A stretch of 64,000 bases of DNA from Parachitinimonas caeni (GTDB taxonomy: Bacteria; Pseudomonadota; Gammaproteobacteria; Burkholderiales; Chitinimonadaceae), in contig NZ_JARRAF010000005.1 in the NCBI RefSeq assembly GCF_030129945.1, forward strand, positions 186,001-250,000, given 5' to 3'. Made by a program: the position numbers and the translations under genes. Of the stretch, positions 59,471 to 64,000 are shown piece by piece. Every line of letters begins with the position of its first letter. The stretch's first letter is position 1. The notes under the pieces are model-generated. The model was given only the letters and a program-made list of their open reading frames with translations, ran no database searches and was not told the DNA's origin.

Positions 59471-60135
59471 TGGCGGTGATAGGGGCGGTTCGGGAGGGCC
59501 AGCTGGGCGTCATGGTCGCGACGCTTGATTTGTGTGTTCAGATGGGCCGGGCATATTGGGCCCCTCTGTTCTGCGGGGGCTTGCTGCTGAGTACGCTCCT
59601 ACAGGCAGTGGCTGGTAATCCCTATCTGGGTGGCCTGTTGGCAGTGAGTTTTCCCTGTTGGGCGGCTGCTGGCGGCGTCTTCCTGCGTGCCTTGCAGACT
59701 GGCGAATCGATACTCGCAACGGCGCGCCAGCTGGTGAGCGTTGATAGCGTGATGTTGCTGCTGTTGGCGGGGGTGTATCAGCTGGGAATGGCCTCCGTGT
59801 CGGTGCTGGTGCTGCGTGCCGGCAGTGGCTGGGTATTGCCGCTGGGCGGTGGTGGGCTGTTGCTGCTGTGGTGGTTGTTGCTGTTGCCCTGGCTGGGCGC
59901 AAATCTGCTGATGCCTTATCTGGTGCTGTGCGAGCGCCACAATTTGCCGGATGCCTGGATGACCAGCCTGCAACGACTCAAACCCGCCTGGCCGGCATGT
60001 CTGGCGCTTTGCGCGCTGTCTGCACTGGCATTCTGGCTGTCTCAGCAGGTCTATCTGCAAGTTGTTGTGCTGCCCTTGCTGCTGCTATGGCCGGCGGCCC
60101 TGTTTCAGCAGCTGGGAGGGCGGCTGCATGGGTGA
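59470..60135 (+). CDS. Multi-pass membrane protein coupled to the muralytic gene
   Basis: 221 residues; ATG at 59470 overlaps the previous stop (TGATG) and has GGAGGA in the preceding coding region. Five or six hydrophobic segments (FCGGLLLSTLLQAVAG, LLLLWWLLLLPWLGANLL, LALCALSALAFWLS). I do not recognise it with confidence; BPSS1780-type membrane proteins look broadly similar. Tight coupling makes it a candidate immunity or delivery partner. Overlaps the next gene by 8 bases. Confidence 0.6.
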   Translation: MAVIGAVREGQLGVMVATLDLCVQMGRAYWAPLFCGGLLLSTLLQAVAGNPYLGGLLAVSFPCWAAAGGVFLRALQTGESILATARQLVSVDSVMLLLLAGVYQLGMASVSVLVLRAGSGWVLPLGGGGLLLLWWLLLLPWLGANLLMPYLVLCERHNLPDAWMTSLQRLKPAWPACLALCALSALAFWLSQQVYLQVVVLPLLLLWPAALFQQLGGRLHG

Positions 60136-60643
60136 TATCCAGACCTGGCGAGAGGGGGCGGAGGAAGCTTTTGCCTGTTTGCCTGAAGCCTTGTTCAGGG
60201 CGGGGATGGCGGCAGATATTCCGGTAATAACCGAGTTGCTTGTCTTGTTGCGAGACACCTTGGCGGGGCTGGGCCAACTGGGGCCGCCCAGCCATCCGCA
60301 AGCCGCCGGGGTGTGGCTGGAAGGTGATACCGCCTGGCTGGTACGCCCGCTGTTGTCTGGGGAAGCCAGGGTGGTTTGCCCGTGGCTGCTGGAAAACGCG
60401 CCCGGCCGTAGCGTGGCGGATCATGCGGCGACTTTGTGGGTGCCCTATCGCTGGCTGGGACAGGGGGGCCGTTTGCTCTCGCCGGAATGGTGCGCCGCCT
60501 GGGTGTTCGAGGAATTAGCATTGGGGCCTTTGTTTGTGCCGGTTTCGCGCAGAGCACTGGTAGATCACTCGGACTGGGTGGAGTCGGCACGTGCCTTGTT
60601 TGCGCCGGTACGTCTACAGCCGGTGCGGCGGCGTATGGTGTAG
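60128..60643 (+). CDS. Unknown cytoplasmic protein of the muralytic cluster
   Basis: 171 residues from the ATG at 60128 inside the end of the membrane protein gene. No signal peptide or membrane helix; Trp-rich (WREGAEEAF, VWLEGDTAWLVRPL, VPYRWLGQGG). No family recognised. Its coupling suggests a common function with the two genes before it. Confidence 0.55.
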   Translation: MGDIQTWREGAEEAFACLPEALFRAGMAADIPVITELLVLLRDTLAGLGQLGPPSHPQAAGVWLEGDTAWLVRPLLSGEARVVCPWLLENAPGRSVADHAATLWVPYRWLGQGGRLLSPEWCAAWVFEELALGPLFVPVSRRALVDHSDWVESARALFAPVRLQPVRRRMV

Positions 60644-60709
60644 ACGCTGCGGCGGCTTTGAAGTGTGGTGGCTGACGTTTGCTTCGGGTTGCGCCGGGCG
60701 GCAAGAGGA

Positions 60710-61405
60710 TCAGGGGAGGGCTGCTTCACCCTGTGAGCGGCCGCAACGTAGATTGGCCGGCACCGCTTCGTGAATCAGCCGGGGTTCGGGCAGCTTCAGT
60801 CCTGCCATCAGAGTGATGAATCCATCGCGAGTTTGCCCGGCAAGGCGGGGGTTGTGCCGCCGCTCTTCGGCGATGGTCGAGACAGCGTGTCCTCGATAGT
60901 CATGGCCGGGGCAGACCAGCGTCGTTTCAGGCAGTGCCAGCAAGCGCTGCAGCGAATCATATTGCGCACCAGCATCGCCACCCTGAAAGTCGGTACGACC
61001 GCAGCCACGAATCAGCAGGCAGTCGCCAGTGAACACGGCGAGGTCATCCAGCAGGATGGCGATGTGCTGGGCGGTGTGACCCGGCGTAGACAGAACGGTG
61101 AGCCGGTGTTGGCCAACACTTAGGACTTCCTCGTCAGCCAGCTCGCGGTCTGCGCAGGGCACTGGGGCGCCCGCCGCCACGGCAACCCGGCAGCCTAGGG
61201 CCTCGCGCAACCAGCCCCCTGCGGAGATATGATCGGCGTGGACATGGGTTTCGATGACCCAGTCCAATGTCAGGCCCAGTTCTTTCAGAAGCTTGATGTC
61301 GCGTTCGGCTTGCTCTCTGACCGGGTCGATCAGTACGGCGTGGCCGGCGTCGTCAATCAGATAGCTGTAGGTGCTGCTGGCGGGGTCGAAAAGCTGTCGG
61401 TACAC
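60710..61405 (-). CDS. Persulfide dioxygenase-like metallo-beta-lactamase-fold enzyme (ETHE1 type)
   Basis: 231 residues from a GTG at 61405 with GTGAGG upstream. Metal motif THVHADH, then STPGHT, TGDCLLIRGCGRTDFQGGDA and CPGHDY, the ETHE1/Blh pattern with a mononuclear iron. Oxidises glutathione persulfide to sulfite. A palindromic operator sits 15 bases upstream and recurs before the arsR gene at 62566, so control by that repressor is likely. Confidence 0.9.
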   Translation of the reverse strand: MYRQLFDPASSTYSYLIDDAGHAVLIDPVREQAERDIKLLKELGLTLDWVIETHVHADHISAGGWLREALGCRVAVAAGAPVPCADRELADEEVLSVGQHRLTVLSTPGHTAQHIAILLDDLAVFTGDCLLIRGCGRTDFQGGDAGAQYDSLQRLLALPETTLVCPGHDYRGHAVSTIAEERRHNPRLAGQTRDGFITLMAGLKLPEPRLIHEAVPANLRCGRSQGEAALP

Positions 61406-61419
61406 GGTAGCCTCACTTT

Positions 61420-61437
61420 GTTATATAGCCATATAAC
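61420..61437 (-). promoter_or_regulatory. ArsR-type operator of the persulfide dioxygenase gene
   Basis: Perfect palindrome GTTATAT-AGCC-ATATAAC, immediately upstream of the ribosome site. Same design as 62499-62514. Confidence 0.65.
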
Positions 61438-61643
61438 GATATGGTGACTTTTGATTTTACGCCAGGATGGCTTGCTCAGCGTAGTGCATTGCATCTGAAA
61501 TCGGTTCAACTTATGCCGTACTACCCTGATCAGACAGGCGCACGGGCTGCCTGCGCTGCCTGGAGCGGGGGGCAGGATGGCTACTCGCAAAATGGATAAA
61601 CAGCTTCTAAGCTGATGAAATAAATCACCAAAAGGAGATGATC

Positions 61644-62423
61644 ATGCGTATGTCCAGGTTTGTGGTGCAGTCGGCTTGCGTGTTGGCAATGGTTTGCGGC
61701 GGCTCTGCCTATGCCGAGAAGATCCGCCTGGTGTACTCCGATGTCGAATCGGAGCTGTATCAACTGGGCAATGGCACCCAGATCGCCAATCCGCCGGGTG
61801 CCGCCATCGAGATTCTGAATCAGGCTGCCAAAGAGGCGGGCGTGGAAATCGAGTACGTCCGCCTGCCCGTGAAGCGTAGCTTCGATGAAATGCAGCAAGG
61901 CAAGGTCGATGGCGGTTTCATGTACTCCTTCAAGGAAGAACGCCTGCCGTTTGGCCAGTATCCGATGAAGGCGGGCAAACCTAACCCTGCGTATCGGATG
62001 ACGACGCTGACTTATTCGATTTACAAACTGGCAGGTTCGGCCGTCAATTGGGATGGCAAGGCATTTACCGGCGTGGGTAATGGCGCAGTAGGGTTCAACT
62101 CGACGTACTCGGTGGGGTCTGATCTGGCCAAACTAAATGTGCGCACTGAAGAGGCCAAGACAACTGAGCAGAACTTTCAGAAGCTGCAGACAGGGCGGAT
62201 TGTGGCTTATGCCATGCAAGACCATACCGCCGACCTGTTCATCTCTGAACATAAGCTGACCAATATCGAGAAAATTCCGGCCCCGCTTTCCAGCAAGGAG
62301 TACTACCTGATGCTGAGCAACCAGTTCGTGCAGAAAAACCCGGCTTTGGCCGAGAAGCTCTGGCAGAAGGTTGGAGAGGTCCGCGATGCCAAACTCAAGG
62401 AAATTCTGAAGAAATATATGTAA
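61644..62423 (+). CDS. Periplasmic solute-binding protein (SBP_bac_3-like)
   Basis: 259 residues from the ATG at 61644 (AAGGAG 6 bases upstream); ATGs at 61638 and 61650 are alternatives. Signal peptide ends SAYA-EKIRL. Family 3 pattern: PPGAAIEILNQAAKEAGVEIEYVRLPVKRSFDEMQQGKVDGGF and a C-terminal lobe ending KLKEILKKYM. No ABC permease nearby, so it may be an orphan binding protein. Flanked by persulfide-related genes, but a role there is only conjecture. Confidence 0.8.
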   Translation: MRMSRFVVQSACVLAMVCGGSAYAEKIRLVYSDVESELYQLGNGTQIANPPGAAIEILNQAAKEAGVEIEYVRLPVKRSFDEMQQGKVDGGFMYSFKEERLPFGQYPMKAGKPNPAYRMTTLTYSIYKLAGSAVNWDGKAFTGVGNGAVGFNSTYSVGSDLAKLNVRTEEAKTTEQNFQKLQTGRIVAYAMQDHTADLFISEHKLTNIEKIPAPLSSKEYYLMLSNQFVQKNPALAEKLWQKVGEVRDAKLKEILKKYM

Positions 62424-62445
62424 TAAGAAGTTTCTCTGACGGTTT

Positions 62446-62473
62446 GCAAACAGGGGCTGCGGCCCCTGTTTGC
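62446..62473 (+). terminator. Terminator-like hairpin after the solute-binding protein gene
   Basis: Perfect 12 bp stem GCAAACAGGGGC / GCCCCTGTTTGC with a 4-base loop; only a weak T content follows. Confidence 0.65.
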
Positions 62474-62498
62474 ATTGGTTGCATCAAACACTTGATTG

Positions 62499-62514
62499 CT
62501 ATGTAGCGATATAG
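62499..62514 (+). promoter_or_regulatory. ArsR-type operator of the arsR gene
   Basis: CTATGT-AGCG-ATATAG, one mismatch between arms, same 4-base AGCC/AGCG centre as the operator at 61420-61437. A second inverted repeat, GGAGTAC / GTACTCC, follows at 62525-62545 between operator and start. Confidence 0.55.
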
Positions 62515-62565
62515 TGAATTGATCGGAGTACACTATCGGTACTCCATGTATTGATGAGTTTGTAT

Positions 62566-62916
62566 ATGAACCAGTTCAATGATCAGGCGCTGCAGCATAT
62601 TGCGCAGTATTTCAAAGCCTTGTCTGAGCCGTTGCGGCTGCGGCTGCTCAATGCCCTGCGGGAAGGTGAGCGCAAGGTGGGGGAATTGACTGAGATTTGT
62701 GGGTGCAGCCAGGCCAATGTCTCGAAGCATCTGGCGATTTTGGCAGATGCAGGCCTGATCCTGCGTGAAGCGCGTGGGACCAGTGTGTTTTATCGGGTGG
62801 CAGACCCGGCAACCTATGAGCTTTGCGATCTGGTCTGTGGCCATATCGCCCGGCGTTTCGCGAGCGATGATGGCTGGCGCACCGCCTTTCTGGCGACGGC
62901 AGGAAAGAGCGAATGA
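62566..62916 (+). CDS. ArsR/SmtB-family repressor, BigR-like
   Basis: 116 residues from the ATG at 62566; an ATG at 62554 is also possible and neither has a clear ribosome site. Winged helix FKALSEPLRLRLLNALREGERKVGELTEICGCSQANVSKHLAILADAGLILREARGTSVFYRV. Cys at 45 and 47 in the recognition region and Cys87 and Cys91 in the last helix could form a redox or persulfide switch, as known for BigR/SqrR. Overlaps the DUF455 gene (ATGA). Confidence 0.85.
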   Translation: MNQFNDQALQHIAQYFKALSEPLRLRLLNALREGERKVGELTEICGCSQANVSKHLAILADAGLILREARGTSVFYRVADPATYELCDLVCGHIARRFASDDGWRTAFLATAGKSE

Positions 62917-63716
62917 GGGCCGGTGTAAGGGCTGAGGCGGCCAAGGTTCTGACGCTATCCACCCCCGAGGCCAAAGTGGCGGGCACCCAAGCGGTCTATC
63001 AACGCTGGCTGGATGGCCTGCTGACGCCTGAATCCGGGATGCTCGTGTTGCCGAACCAGCCGGGGCGTCCATCAAAACCGGTCCTGATATCGCCACAGGA
63101 AGTGCCCCGGCGTCGTTTGAATACCCCCGAGGGGCGCGCTGCGTTGATCCATGCCATCGCCCATATCGAGTTTAATGCCATCGACCTGGCGCTGGATGCC
63201 GTGGCGCGTTTTGATGGCATGCCGGAGAGCTACTACGCCGACTGGTTGCGGGTGGCCGCGGAAGAGGCATTGCATTTTTCCCTGTTGCAGGGCCATTTGC
63301 AGACACTCGGATATGACTATGGTGATTTTCCTGCCCATCGCGGCTTATGGGATATGGCCGACCGTACACGGCATGATGTGCTGGACCGAATGGCGCTTGT
63401 GCCTCGTCTGCTGGAGGCGCGTGGTCTGGATGCTACGCCCGGTATTCAGGCAAGGTTGACGCAGGTGGGTGATCTGGCCGCCGTATCGATTCTGGATGTG
63501 GTGTTGCGAGACGAAATCGGCCATGTTGCCATAGGCAACCGCTGGTATCACTGGCTATGCGAGCAACGTGGCTTGGCGCCGTTGCCGACTTTCCGTGATC
63601 TGCTCGATCGCTACCAGGCGCCCCGTCAGACGGGCGTGCCGAATCGCGAAGCGCGTCGTCTGGCTGGTTTCAATGATGAGGAACTGGCGGTACTGCTGGA
63701 TTACTGGGAAGGCTAG
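62913..63716 (+). CDS. DUF455 ferritin-like protein
   Basis: 267 residues. DUF455 pattern HAIAHIEFNAIDLALDAVARF, VAAEEALHFSLLQGHL, MALVPRLLEARGLDATPGIQ, and VLRDEIGHVAIGNRWYHWL: four helices with E/H pairs fit a di-metal ferritin-like centre. Biochemical role unknown. Translationally coupled to the ArsR gene. Confidence 0.85.
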   Translation: MRAGVRAEAAKVLTLSTPEAKVAGTQAVYQRWLDGLLTPESGMLVLPNQPGRPSKPVLISPQEVPRRRLNTPEGRAALIHAIAHIEFNAIDLALDAVARFDGMPESYYADWLRVAAEEALHFSLLQGHLQTLGYDYGDFPAHRGLWDMADRTRHDVLDRMALVPRLLEARGLDATPGIQARLTQVGDLAAVSILDVVLRDEIGHVAIGNRWYHWLCEQRGLAPLPTFRDLLDRYQAPRQTGVPNREARRLAGFNDEELAVLLDYWEG

Positions 63717-63721
63717 CGGCA

Positions 63722-63750
63722 ACAAAATCCCGGTGCCGGGCGGCACCGGG
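63722..63750 (-). terminator. Rho-independent terminator of minE
   Basis: Perfect 9 bp stem CCCGGTGCC / GGCACCGGG followed on the minus strand by ATTTTGTT, 12 bases past the minE stop; also lies between convergent genes. Confidence 0.75.
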
Positions 63751-63761
63751 AGGAGGGTAGG

Positions 63762-64000
63762 TCAACTGCCTTGATTGCGCGCAGGCAGGGCAATATTGAC
63801 TTCGAGCACCTCGAAATTGTCCTGCCGGTCGAGAGACACCTTGATGTCATCCCGACTCACTTGTACGTACTTTGAAATGACCGCCATCAATTCCTGCTGC
63901 AGCTGTGGCAGGTAATCGGGGCCAGATGAGCGGCCAGCACGTTCATGTGCCAGTATGATCTGCAGCCGCTCGCGCGCTACCGTGGCGGATTTCTTCTTGT
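63762..64000 (-). CDS. minE: Cell division topological specificity factor MinE, N terminus cut by window edge
   Basis: 79 residues seen. [20 protein letters not shown] is the MinD-binding helix/strand region, and [20 protein letters not shown] with [13 protein letters not shown] is the topological specificity domain. About 10 residues are missing beyond position 64000. minD and minC would be expected to the right. Confidence 0.95.
   Translation of the reverse strand, partial: KKKSATVARERLQIILAHERAGRSSGPDYLPQLQQELMAVISKYVQVSRDDIKVSLDRQDNFEVLEVNIALPARNQGS

Overview
The window reads as chromosomal DNA of a Gram-negative betaproteobacterium, probably in or near the Neisseriales/Chromobacteriaceae. 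The basis is inference from gene content: fur/bamE/dapB, dnaQ/ispD/ispF, coq7, bpt-aat, a phasin, lpxH and minE, with a GC content of roughly 55-60% by eye. No rRNA, tRNA, CRISPR array, integrase or transposase gene was recognised.

Layout. 1-1442: imuA-imuB mutagenesis genes behind a tandem LexA-like operator. 1.5-5 kb: exported RCC1-repeat protein and a DinB-type protein. 5.2-6.8 kb: pnuC-nadR nicotinamide riboside salvage. 6.9-8.2 kb: AT-rich gap with a possible broken small gene. 8.2-11.8 kb: two secreted peptidases (M4 and M28) with the same C-terminal module. 12-19.8 kb: dense housekeeping run (deacylase, acetyltransferase, cobalamin adenosyltransferase, channel, Nudix, RNase H, DnaQ, IspD, IspF, lipoprotein, sulfurtransferase). 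19.9-29.4 kb: mostly minus-strand genes (phasin, lpxH, two cyclophilins, a two-component system with a PepSY protein, bpt-aat, fur), with coq7 on the plus strand. 29.5-37.9 kb: bamE-dapB, rraA, flavoprotein, GDSL autotransporter, oligopeptidase A. 38-45.5 kb: metabolic genes interspersed with a family of structured intergenic repeats. 45.6-53.8 kb: four-gene restriction/defence operon. 54-57.4 kb: ppa and a CsoR-controlled copper operon. 57.7-60.6 kb: a two-domain peptidoglycan hydrolase with two unknown downstream genes. 60.7-64 kb: persulfide dioxygenase, ArsR regulator, DUF455 protein and the end of minE.

Most interesting. (1) An operon of a type III-like adenine methyltransferase, an SMC/OLD-like AAA ATPase, a small PD-(D/E)XK-like protein and a helicase-nuclease, translationally coupled. 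The ATPase and small nuclease sit as a lower-GC cassette between mod and res, and the methyltransferase carries a much more AT-rich central segment consistent with exchange of its target-recognition domain. (2) A MITE-like repeat with terminal inverted repeats and two large hairpins, found in full or truncated form just upstream of five start codons. (3) A cytoplasmic-looking SLT plus M15 muralytic protein, translationally coupled to a polytopic membrane protein, which could be a toxin-immunity set. (4) A palindromic operator shared by a persulfide dioxygenase gene and an ArsR gene.

All functions are assigned by reading motifs; no database search was run. GC statements are by eye.
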